Shown piece by piece: positions 46,366-57,555 of a DNA stretch of 64,000 bases. Source of the DNA: Stenogyne calaminthoides (lineage: Eukaryota > Streptophyta > Magnoliopsida > Lamiales > Lamiaceae); assembly GCA_037126765.1 (NCBI GenBank), contig JBBCBC010000043.1:1-64000 (forward strand), read 5' to 3'. Within the stretch, counting starts at the first letter, position 1. Each line of letters starts with the position of its first letter. Under the pieces are notes generated by a model that saw only the letters and a program-made list of their open reading frames with translations, had not been told where the DNA came from and did not search any database. A program made the position numbers and the translations under genes.

Positions 46366-46480
46366 AATTGCATCTTTAATCTGGAATTTCATGAGAAAGA
46401 GAAGAGAGTAATTACCCTGGTAATTACTTTTTTAAAAAACATCCCATCTCTAAATTCGAGCTTCTCTCGCTAAACGGATG
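46366..46480 (-). pseudogene. Truncated, frameshifted copy of the APC2 3' end plus downstream DNA
   Basis: On the minus strand GAGAAGCTCGAATTTAGAGA, then TGGGATG matches the last exon of APC2 (EKLEFRDGM), after which two bases are missing relative to 57556-57600, so the frame passes the normal stop. The downstream TAATTACCnGGTAATTACT and CTTTAATnTGGA blocks also match 57500-57560. Only about the last 14 codons are present. It is not a gene. Confidence 0.85.
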
Positions 46481-46960
46481 ATTCTTGATCCTACATTATG
46501 CAATAAATAACTATATAAGTAAATAAAATGGTAAAAATAATATATTACATATATATCTATTGCTATTTAATATTCTCTTAATTTCGTGTAAAATGTTCTT
46601 AAACAATAAAAAAAAATGGGATGGAGAGAGATTAGTAATTTATAGTGATGAAATTAATATTGGTAAATAAATACTCCAATTCAACGGACATTAATTAGAG
46701 AAATATTGGTTAAGTTGATGTATTAATTAGTCGAGACCCAAAACCAACGGCCACTTGTTTTCTTTCCCTTTTTTTAAGAAACTTAAAATAAAGGTCGGTT
46801 AAAATAAGAACAGTCACACAGAACATCCTCTTAGTTGCCGATTTTTTATTGAAAGATAGGGTTAATTATCTCCTCCCCCAAATCCAACGGTCAATTGATT
46901 CCTTTCCTTCTTCGTATTAGAAACTTGGAATCAAAGGCATGTCAGTCGGCTAAATAAACC
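46481..46960. other. Transition into the repeat region
   Basis: AT-rich sequence at first. From about 46750, degenerate copies of the module TCTTTCCCTTTTTTTAAGAA...ACTTGGAATCAAAGGCATGT appear that recur around 46900-47000 and relate to the higher-order repeat further right. Confidence 0.4.
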
Positions 46961-47539
46961 CTTTAAGAAAACAAGAACATGCTCTTTCTCCGCCGATTTT
47001 CAATGAAAGACAGAGGCAGTTATATTTTCTCGTGTCCCTAAACGCTCAATTCTAGCCAATTTCTTGATTAAAGTTTTTCGTAATTATCTGCAAACTTCTG
47101 TATTTCAAGATCAGGAAGATGGTTCAAGAATTGGGATTCTGCCAATTAAAGAGAGAATGAAGTTTATACCATGGTGGGATTCCTGCTCCGTCAATGGGTA
47201 ACACTTTTCTTGATTTGAGGTTTTCATAATTATATCTGCAAACTTCTTCTCTTTTTTTTTCAAGAAAGTAAGATTTACAGTGATTTCGGGTCAAATAGAT
47301 TATGTCTGTTGATGTTTTACTGCTCTGAAAGTTATGGAATAAAATATAAAAGTGTATTAGACTCCTCATAAAGAAATCTCTCAATTCGGGATAAACTTAG
47401 TATAAATGCATGCTGCTTGAACGTTTAAGAAAGAAATCAGCCACTTCTCTGCCCAATTTTTCAATTAAAGAATTATGTTACCCTCTTCTTGATTTCTAAG
47501 AATAGGAATATGGTTCTGCAATTGAAATTCTGAAAATTA

Positions 47540-50500
47540 AAGAGATAATGAAGTTTATACCCCTCAATGCCCCATTTCTGTGAGTGGATTTATAGTTGGA
47601 AAATTGGAAATCCTATTTTGCTCATATCCCCCGTTGCCTCTTTTCAGTCGATTAATAGTTGGAAAATTGGAATTCCGATTCGAGAACCTGAATTTGAAGT
47701 CTTTTGACTCATGTCCCTAGGTGCCCCTTTTCTTTGAAAGTCGATTTATAGTTGGAAAATTAGAATTCCGGTTCCAGAATATGAATTCGGAGTCTTTTGG
47801 CTCATGTCCCTCGGTGCCCCTTTTTTGTGTAAATCGATTTATAGTTGGAAAATTAGAATTCTGGTTCCAGAATCTGAATAGTTGGAAAATTTTATAGTTG
47901 GAAAATTAGAATTCTGGTTCCAGAATCTGAATTCGGAGTCTTTTGACTCATGTCCCTCGGTGCCCCTTTTCTGTGAAAGTCAATTTATAGTTGGAAAATT
48001 GGAATTTCTATTCAAGAATTGGAATTTGGAGTCTCGTGCTCATGTCCCTCGATGCCCCATTTCTACAAAAGTCTATTTATAGTTGGAAAATTGGAATTTC
48101 GATTCATGTCCCTCGGTACCCCTTTTATGTGAAAGTTGATTATAATTGGAAAATTAGAATTCCGGTTCCAGAATCGAATTTCAGAGTCTTTCGACTCGTG
48201 TCCCTCGGTGTCCCTTCTTTGTAAAAGTCGATTTATAGTTGGAAATTTTGAATTCCAATTCCAGAATTGGAATTCGTATTCTTTTGACTCATGTCCCTCG
48301 GTGTCCCATTTCTGTGAAAGTCTATTTATAGTTGGAAAATTGGAATTCTGATTCTAGAATTAGAATTTGGAGTCTTTCAACACACCTCCCTCAATTCCTC
48401 CTTTCTATGAAAGTCGGTTTATAGTTGGAAAATTGGAATTCAGATTCCAGAACCCCAATTTGGAGTCTTTTGACTCATGTCCCTCAGTGCTCATTTTCTG
48501 TGAAAGTCGATTTATCCTTGGAAAATTGGAATTTCGGTTCTAGAATTAGATTTCGGAGTCTTTTGACTCACCCTCGGTGCCCCTTTTTTGTAAAAGTCGA
48601 TTAATAGTTGGAAAATTGGAATTCCAATTCCAGAATTGAAATTCGAAGTCTTATGACTCATGTCCCTCAGTGCCCCTTTTCTGTGTAAGTCGATTTATAG
48701 TTGGAAAATTGGAATGCGGAATCTTTAGACTCAGTCCCTCGATCCCCTTTTCTGTGAAAATTGATTTATAGTTGGAAAATTGGAATTCTGGTTCTAGAAT
48801 CGGAATTCGGAGTCTTTTGGCTCATACCCCTCCGTGCCCTTTTACTGTGGAAGTCGATATATAGTTGGAAAATTGGAATTTCAATTACAGAATCGGAATT
48901 TGGAGTCTTGACTCATGTCCCTCGGTGCCCCTTTTTTGTTTAAGTCAATTTATAGTTGGAAAATTAATATTCCAATTCCAGAACCCAAATTTGGTGTCTT
49001 TTGACTCATTTACCTCGGTGTCCCTTTTCTGTGAAAGTTGGCATAATAGTTGGAAATTTCTATTTCCAATTCTAGAATTGAAATTCGAAGTCTTTTGACT
49101 CATGTCCCTCAGTGCCCTTTTTCTGTGGAAGTCGATTTATAAATTGTAATTCCAGTTCCAGAATCGGAATTCTCTTTTAACTCATGTCCCTCGGTGCCCC
49201 TTTTCTGTGAAAGTCGATTTATAGTTGGAAAATTAGAATTCCGGTTCCAGAATCAAATTTCGGAGTCTCTCATGTCCCTTGGTGCCCATTTTCTGTGAAA
49301 GTCTATTTATAGTTGGAAAATTGAAATTCCAATTCCAGATTTGGAATTCGGAGTCTTTCGACTTATGTTCTTCGGTGCCTCATTTCTGTGAAAGTCTATT
49401 TATAGTTGGAAAATTGGAATTCTGATTTCAGAATTGGAATTCGGAGTCTTTCGACTCATGTCCCTCAGTTCTTCTTTTCTATGAAAGTCGTTTTATAGTT
49501 GGAAAATTGGAATTCATATTCCATAACCTAAATTTGGAGTCTTTTGACTCATTACCCTCGGTCCCTCTTTTATGTGAAAGTCAATTTATGTGGAAAATCA
49601 AATTTATTCCAGAATTGGAAAATTTCGACTCATGTTCATCGGTTCCAGAATTAGAACTCATGTTCAGTCTTTTTTTGTTCATGTTCATAGTTGGAAAATT
49701 GGAATTCCAATTCCAGAATTGGAATTCGGAGTCTTATGACTTATGTCCCTCGGTGCCCCTTTTCTGTGAAAGTTAATTTATAGTTGGAAAATTGGAATTC
49801 AGAATCTTTTGACTCATGTCCCTCGGTCCCATTTTCGGTGAAAATTGAGTCATAGTTTCGATTCCAGAATTGGAATTCGGAGTCTTATGATTCATGTCTC
49901 TTCGTGCCCCTTTACTGTGGAAGTCAATAAATATTTGTTAAATTGGAATTCCATTTCCAGAATCGGAATTCAGAGTCTTTTGACTCATGTCCCTCGGTGC
50001 CCCTTTTTGTGAAAGTCAATTTATAGTTCGAAAATTCGTATTCCAATTCGAGAACCCAAATTCGGAGTCTTTAACTCATTTAATTCGGTGCCCCTTTTAT
50101 GTGAAAGTTAATTTATAGTTGGAAAATTGTATTTCCAATTCTAGAATTGGAATTCGGAGTCTTTTGACTCATATCCTTTAGTGCCCCTATTCTGTTAAAG
50201 TCGATTTATAAATTGTAATTCCGGTTCCAGAATCGAAATTCAAAGTCTTTTGACTCATGTCCCTCTGTGCCCTTTTTCTGTGAAAGTCGATTTATAGTTG
50301 GAAAATTGGAATTTCGATTCCAGAGTTAGAATTCGGAGTCTTTTGAATCATGTCATTCGGTGCCCATTTTTTGTGAAAGTCGATATATTGTTGGAATATT
50401 TGAATTCCAATTCCAAAACTCAAATTTGGAATATTTCGACTCATGTCCCTCGGTGCCCTTCTCTGTGGAAGTCAGTCTACAGTTAGAAAATTGGAATTCC

Positions 50501-51640
50501 AATCCCATAATCGGAATTCGGAGTCTTTGGACTCGTGTCCCTCGGTGCCCCTTTTCTGTGAAATTCAACGTATAGTTGGAAAATTTGAATTCTGATTCCA
50601 GAACCTGACTTCGGAGTCTTTTAACTCATGTCCCTCGACGCCTCATTTTTGTGGAAGTCGATTTATAGTTGGAAATTTGGTATTTCAATTCTAGAATCGA
50701 AATTCGGAGTCTTTCAACTCATGTCCCCTGGTGCCCTTTTTCTGTGGAAATCGATTTATAGTTGGAAAATTGGAATTCTGATCCCAGAATCCAAATTTGG
50801 AGTCTTTTGAGTCATGTCCCTAGGTTCACATTTTCTGTGAAAGTCGATTAATTGTTGGAAAATTGGAATTCCCATTCCAGAACCCGATTTCAAAGTCTTT
50901 TGGCTCATGTCTCTCAATGCCCTTTTTCTGTGAAAGTCGATTTATAGTTGAAAAACTGGAATTCCGATTGCAGAGTCGGAATTCGGAGTCTTTAGACTCG
51001 TTTCCCTCGATGTCCCTTTCTTTTGGAAGTCAATTTATAGTTGGAAAATTGGAATTTTGATTCCAGAATGGGGATTTGGAGTCTTTTGACTCATGTCCGT
51101 CGGTGCCACTTTTCTTTTGGAAGTCGATTTATAGTTGGAAAATTGGAATTTTGATTCCAGAATGGGGATTTGGAGTCTTTTGATTAATGTCCCTGACTCC
51201 CTTGGTGCCCCTTCTCTGTGGAAATCGATCTATAGTTGGAAAATTAGAATTCCGACCCCATAATCGGAATTCGAAGTCTTTCAACTCATGTCCCTCGGTA
51301 CCCCTTTTCTGTGAAAGTCGATTTATAGTTGGAAAATTGGAATTCTGATTCCATAACCCAAATCCGGAGTCTTTTAACTCATATCCCTCGATGCCTCTTT
51401 TCTGTGGAAGTCGGTTTATATTTGGAAATTTGGAATTTCGATTCTTGAATTGGAATTCGGAGTCTTTCGACTCATGTCCCTCGGTGCCCTTTTTCTATGG
51501 AAGTCGGTTTATAGTTGGAAAATTGGAATTCTAATTCAGAACCCAAATTCGGAGTCTTTTGAGTCATGTCCCTCGGTGCACATTTTCTGTGAAAGTCGAC
51601 TAATAGTTGGAAAATTGGAATTCCCTTAAAGTTCTTTTAA
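47540..51640. repeat. 92-bp tandem array with palindromic core, about 44 copies
   Basis: The unit is GACTCATGTCCCTCGGTGCC, CCTTTTCTGTGAAAGTCGAT, TTATAGTTGGAAAATTGGAA, TTCCGATTCCAGAATCGGAA, TTCGGAGTCTTTT. Anchor spacings of 92, 93 and 92 bp were counted (GTTGG at 47751, 47843, 47897, 47990 and 48082, with one partial unit). The core GAATTCCGATTC-CA-GAATCGGAATTC is an inverted repeat with two EcoRI sites. Units differ mostly by substitutions inside the core and by occasional short deletions. Confidence 0.95.
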
Positions 51641-51749
51641 TTATCTGTTAATTTCTTCTTTTTCAAGAAAGTAAGATTTTATGTGAATATCAGTTCAAGA
51701 TTACTATAAATTTCATGTTGATATTTGGAGTTCTGCGAATTAAAGAAAG

Positions 51750-52170
51750 AAACCATGGATAGTCTTTTGACACATGTCCTTTGTTGCTTTCAGTCTTTTG
51801 ACTTATATCCTCGGTGCCATCAGTCTTTTGACTTATGTGCTTCGGTGCTATCAGTCTTTTGACTTATGTCCCTAGGTGCCATCAGTCTTTTGACTTATGT
51901 GCTTCGGTGCTATCAGTCTTTTTGACTCATGCCCCTCGGTGCTATCAGTCTTTTTGACTCATGCCCCTCGGTGCTATCAGACTTTTGACTTATGTCCCTT
52001 GGTGCTGCTATCAGTCTTTTTGATTCATGTCCCTTGTTGCTACTAGTCTTTTGACTTAATGTCCCTTGGTGCTATCAGTCTTTTGACTCATATCCCTCGG
52101 TGCTATCAGTCTTTTGACCTATGTGCCTCGTTTCTATTAGTCTTTTGACTTGTGCCCCTCGGTGGTGCTA
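51750..52170. repeat. Tandem array of 31-33 bp units, about 12 copies
   Basis: The unit ATCAGTCTTTTGACTTATGT, CCCTCGGTGCT is the GTCTTTTGACTCATGTCCCTCGGTGC part of the 92-bp unit without the palindrome. It therefore looks like a secondary amplification of one piece. Confidence 0.9.
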
Positions 52171-55100
52171 TCAGTTTTTTGACTCATGCCCTTTAAGGCC
52201 CCTTTTATGTGAAAGTCGGTTTACGGTTGGAGAATTGGAATTCCAGTTCCAGACTTGGAATTCTATGGTTAAAGAATATTGTGAATGTTCCGTCTGTAAT
52301 TGGAATTCTTAAAACTGTGCGAATTAAAGAAAGAATGAACTTTGTAGTTTTTCGTCTTTTTTTTTAACTCATGTCCCTCAATGCCCCTTTCTGTGAATGT
52401 CAGTTTTATAGTTAGAGAATTGATAATTTGTCGGTTCCAGAATACTATGATGTCGGTCATATGGTTAAAGAATTTGGCTTTTGTGAATGTCCAGTTTCAA
52501 GAAATGTTATGTTCACAAATCAATTGACAAAATCAAATATGCCTGCAACCTCGTTTGTTATAATGAGTGACAAATGAGATGCCATATGATGAAATTTATT
52601 GCTCAATTTTATGATAGTAGTTTTCGTTGAGTGCCAAACAAGATACCATATGAAATCATTCCTGTTTTGTTTTGATTTTTGTTCTCAAGGTAGTAAAGCA
52701 ACTTAAATCAGCTAATTATCATCAAACTTCTGTATTTCAAGTTCAGGAAATTGGAATTCTGTCAAATAAAGGGAGAACGAAGTTTATACTTTATACCATG
52801 GTGGCTACCCTTCTCCTCAATGGTACCACTTCTCTTGATCTCAGGTCTCCATAATTATATCTGCAGATTTCCTTTTTTTTTTTGAAGAAAGAATGATTTA
52901 CAATGAATTTCAGTTCAAGGCTACTGTTATAGGTTATGTCTGTTGATGCTTTGCAGCGCCGAATTTTATGGAAAAAAATAAAACATAAGTGAATTCGACT
53001 CCTCATAAAGAAATCTCTCAAGTTAGGAGAATAAAGGCATGTTGCTTAAACGTTTAAGAAAGAAAACAACCTCTTCTCCACCCAGTTTTTCAATTAAAGA
53101 ATGAATATCATCTCTTCTCAAGTCGATCAAGGCTCCATTCCCTTTTCTTGATTTCAGTAACTTATGTTTCCCAAGATCAGGATGATTTGTTCTAAAATTG
53201 GCTTCCAATTGATGAGATAATGAAGTTTATACCATGGATATCTTTGACTCATGTCCCCCATTGCTAACCTTTTTTACTTCTCTCAACGAATGCTACCACT
53301 TCTCTTGATTTAAGGTTTCCATAATTATACCTGACTTATTTTTTCTTCAAGAAAGTAAGATTTAATATGAAAGTCAGTAAATTGAATTTCTGTTAATTAA
53401 AGAAAGAATGGAGTTTATACCATGCATAGTCTTTTCACTCATCGGGGTTATCAGTCTTTTGACTCATGTTCGTCGCTGATATCAGTCTTTTGGCTCATGT
53501 CCCTCGTTGCCCCTTTTCTGTGAAAGTCAATTTACTGTTGGAGAATTAGAATTCCGGTTCCACAATCGGAATTCTATCGGTTCAAGAATACTGTGAATGT
53601 CCAATAATTGGAATTCTTAGAACTCTGTGAATTAAAGGAAGAGCCAATTTTGTACCACCGATAGTCTTTTGACTCAATTCGCTCAATGCTACTGTTTTTT
53701 TACTCATGTCCCACAATAACCATGTCGTTATATGTTAGAGAATTGATGTTTTGTCTGTTCAAGAATGCTGCTAGTTATACGGTTAAAGAATTTGTCTTTT
53801 GTGAATGTCGGTTTCAAGAATATTATGTTCACAAATAATTTGATAAAATCAAATACTATGCCTGCAGCCTGCAATAGTTTTTTTTTTTTACTTGTTACAA
53901 GATACCACAAGATGCAATTTATTGCTCGATTATATGATAATAGTTTTTGTCTAGTGACGAATGAGATACCAGATAGATCATTTCAACTTGGAGTAAGAGT
54001 TCATTGTGTGACCTGATCAAGGCTTTTTTTTTTTTTTTTTTTTTTGAATATGATGACAGCAGTCGTGTGAAAAGGTGAACTGTGTGTGCTAATTGGTTTT
54101 CTCGGACTGCTACTTCTCCTGCTTTAAGTCGCATGAAATTATTAGTGTCTACTTGTGTTTATTTTTCCTTTAGCTAATCTTTCATTTCAGAAGAAACTTA
54201 GCATAAAGACATGTTGGTTAAATGTTTTAGAAAGAAACCACCCTCTTATCTGCCATTTTTGCCTTTTTTTAATTGAAGATGAAAGTAATTATATCTTCTC
54301 GTGTCCCTCAAGGCTCAATAGTGCCGTTCTTTTGATTTAAATAATTTTCTGCAAACTTCTTTTTATCCTTTTCAAGAAAGTAAGATTTACTGTGAATGTC
54401 AGTTCAGTTCAAGAATACTATATACAGTATATTGGTTCAAGAATACTACAAATGTTATTGTCAATAATTGGAATTCTTAGAATTCTGTGAATTGAATAAA
54501 GATGAAGCTTAAACTATGTGTATTATTTTGACTCATTTCTCCCGGTGCTACCCTTTTTTGACTCATGCCCCTCAATGTCCATTTTTCTTTGGATGTCGGT
54601 TTTACGTGTGGAAATTGGAATTCCGGTGCTAGAATCGGAATTCTGTCGGTTCAAGAACACTGTGGATGTCAAGTTGATAATTGGAATTCTTAGAATTCTG
54701 TGAATTAAGAAAGAATGAATTATTATACCTCAAATAGTTTTTTTGGCTCATGTCGCTCAATGATACCCCTTATTGACTCATAACCCTCGATGCCTCTTTT
54801 CTGCGAATGTCGTTTTACGGTTCGAGAATTGAAATTTAGTTGGTTCAAGAATGTTGTGAATATCGATTATATAGTTTTAAAGAATTTTACTTTTTTGGAT
54901 GATGGTTTCAGATATGTCCAAATCACATCATTTGGTAAAATCAAATAATATACCTGCAATTGCCTTGTATTATGTCACTTGTTATAATGAGTGAGTAATG
55001 AGATATTGTATTATGCAGTTAATTGCTCGATGATACGATAATGGTTTCCGTTGAATGATGAATGAGATTCCATATGTGATCATTTCAACTTGGAGTGACA

Positions 55101-56050
55101 CGTTGTCACAAAAGGTACTTGTCATTAGTCTATCTATTACTTGAGTTGCTTAAGTTATTAAAATTTGATAATCTGTAGTCAATTTGTGCAATGTGATGGA
55201 GGTTTTGATAATGAAAAAGATAGGTTGCATGTTTAAGATATAGTTTGATAAGATTGATTGAATTAAGGATCACCCTAATTCTTTTATCTGTATTAGGCAT
55301 GTACGCTAGGACTTCTTCTAGCATCACTCGATGAAAGGTATTAGAAGATCTTTACTGCAGTAAGTGTCGCTTTACCAATAATTGCACTAGGTATGTTAAT
55401 GATGTGTTTCATATTGGTAGTTCAATCTATTTGACTTGAGCAATTTTGATCAGTGTTTTGTTTTGATTTTTTTCTCAAGGCAAAGGAACTTAAATCAACT
55501 TATGCTTATTGATTTGATGTTGATCAAGTTAAGGGGAATTAATTCTGCTTCCTTTACATCTCTAGGTTTTACATGATTATCTGCAAGCTTTCTTTTTAAA
55601 AAGGTTGAATCGGAATTATGAGAATTAAAGAATTTAGTTTATACCATGGATAGCCTATTGAATCATGTGATGCTATCCTTTTACTCACGACCCTCGATGT
55701 CCCTTTTATGAGAATGACAGTTTTACAGTCGGAGAATTGGAATTCTTTTGGCTGAAGAATACTGTGAACGTGACGTCGATAATTGGAATTCTAGGAATTC
55801 TGCGAAATAAATATATACCATGAATAGTCTTTTGTCTCATGTCCTTCAGTGCTACCCCATCTTTGACTCATGTCCCTTAATGCCCATTTTCTGTGAAAGT
55901 AGGTTTTACAAAAAAATTGTGAATTTCAGTTTTACAATTATTGATTTGGACATTTGTGAATCTCCATGAATGTCGGTTTCTAGAATTGTAATGGTATATC
56001 ATTCCATGCCTGTAATTGTCTTTTGTATTGTCGCTCATTACCATATGGGG

Positions 56051-57290
56051 CATTTTAGTTTTTGTTTGGTGTGATGTGAAGAATGATGATGGAAATACTT
56101 TTGTTGTGGTTTGATTGTAATATTATTGGTGTCAATATTATTAGACCTTCTGTTGCTTTGTATTTCTCCCGAAAAACTTTTTCTCGCAAGCACATATATC
56201 ACTAGATGGGATAATGATTTCTCATGGGATGGAAAGCTTAGATGTTGTAAATTTATAATCGACTCCGTAAACATTATCTACATGTTTAGTACATAAAAGA
56301 ATCTATCAGATGGGTGGATATGCTTGGTGATTTTCACGGTGTTGGACTGAGAAATATACAGAAAGAACTCTTCTGTAGTTTTCCATAGTTCCATATACAT
56401 ACATAATTGTATTAAGTTAAGAAATATAAATATCATCAACTAGGAAGGGCATCTTTTTTGTTCATCTGGAGCTTAATTATCACATTCATCAAAGAATGAT
56501 CTTTTGTGGTGTGGCGTCCAATGTGATTACTAGAAACATCGGTCATTCACTCATATTGTAAACTGTAAAGTAAAGTTGTTGGCCTTGGGTTGTTGAGAGG
56601 TAATAGTGATTATAAATTTATGAGTGGTGGAGGTACTTATAAATACGTGTAGATACGTAATAATATAATTGTTGTTTCAAATATTAAGGCCCTGTTTGCA
56701 ACCTCTATTAGTGATATCGAAACATCTTTTTTTTTTTTTTAAATTGAGTCAAGAACCTACTTAAAAATTAAGTGATTCTAACTGTTCAAAAATTGGTTGG
56801 AAACAATGCCCTATAAAGGGTGACATTGAGAAGCTTGTGAATTTGAGTGCTGTCTTGCAATTGCAAATTCTGTCATATAAAATGCTCTGATTAAAGGACA
56901 TTGCAGAAGCTCTCATCTCATGCTTTTTCTGCATATTCACAGATGATAGTTGCACAAGGAATGACTCTCTTACAGTTGGATTTGCAGCATCCGTAAAATT
57001 ACTACTTAATAATTAATCTCAATTGAACAGAGGTTTAAATTTATTAAATAATTCTTTCACTATATTCCAATATGTATCTAATAGTATATTAATTATTAAA
57101 CATACAATTCTAATAATAATAATACAGTAAACTGATTGTATATTAATATACAATAACATTTTAATATTTATATAATTTTTTTACGGTACGTTTTTTTAGG
57201 GTTAGTGTAATGCTTCTTTAATTTTTCTTTTATTGCATTTTTACATATTAATTTTTTAAATTTCTTTTTACAATCCCGCGTGTTACACTA
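56051..57290. other. Intergenic, right flank of the repeat region
   Basis: No strong feature. A 195-base open frame at 56761-56955 (minus) has exon-like composition and ends FEQLESLNF, but I recognise no family and see no supporting splice structure. Confidence 0.35.
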
Positions 57291-57555
57291 GTTCATGTTC
57301 TATTCATAACAAATCATATACAAACAAAATTCTCAATTCATACTTGAATATTTTGAATTGGAATCCTGAAAAATAGTATTTCTTTCTAATTAATGCAGAA
57401 GTGCAAGTTGGCATCAATAACATTAATTTTTTATACAATAATACATAAATTAGGCAAACTAATATAGGGCATCAATAACCTAAAAGCAATGCAACCTTGA
57501 ATTGCATCTTTAATGTGGAGTTTGAAGAGAAAGAGGAGAGTAATTACCAGGGTAA
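57290..57555. repeat. Copy 2 of APC2-downstream DNA
   Basis: The native 3' flank and likely 3' UTR of APC2, matching 45215-45478 and 46366-46424. It shows the uninterrupted site AAAGCAATGCAACCTTGAATTGC where the other copy carries the LINE tail. Confidence 0.85.

Larger units (their letters stand above)
46960..56050. repeat. Higher-order tandem repeat region, modules of about 1.1-1.3 kb
   Basis: A module containing ATAATTATATCTGCA...CAAGAAAGTAAGATTTACAG, GAATTAAAGAAAGAATGAA, a 92-bp-type unit, and AAATCAAATATGCCTGCAA...ATGAGATACCATATG recurs. The last landmark occurs near 52510, 53825, 54912 and 55987, spacings of about 1315, 1087 and 1075 bp. A long block at 47095-47460 is closely repeated at 52725-53100 (both contain TTATGTCTGTTGATG and GACTCCTCATAAAGAAATCT). 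Open frames throughout are repeat artefacts. Confidence 0.8.

Noticed and set aside
47882..51060. Many open frames of 60-90 codons with repeated peptides (IVGKLEFQFQN, FDSCPSVPLFCES)
   Set aside because: They are translations of the 92-bp satellite. Because 92 is not a multiple of 3, the frame rotates every unit, and no frame stays open across the array.
47540..51640. CRISPR-like regular repeat spacing
   Set aside because: The whole 92-bp unit is repeated without unique spacers, no cas genes are present, and the sequence is a plant nuclear genome.
56761..56955. Minus-strand 64-codon frame near APC2
   Set aside because: The composition is exon-like, but there is no recognisable family and no supporting splice partners; mentioned only within the intergenic entry.
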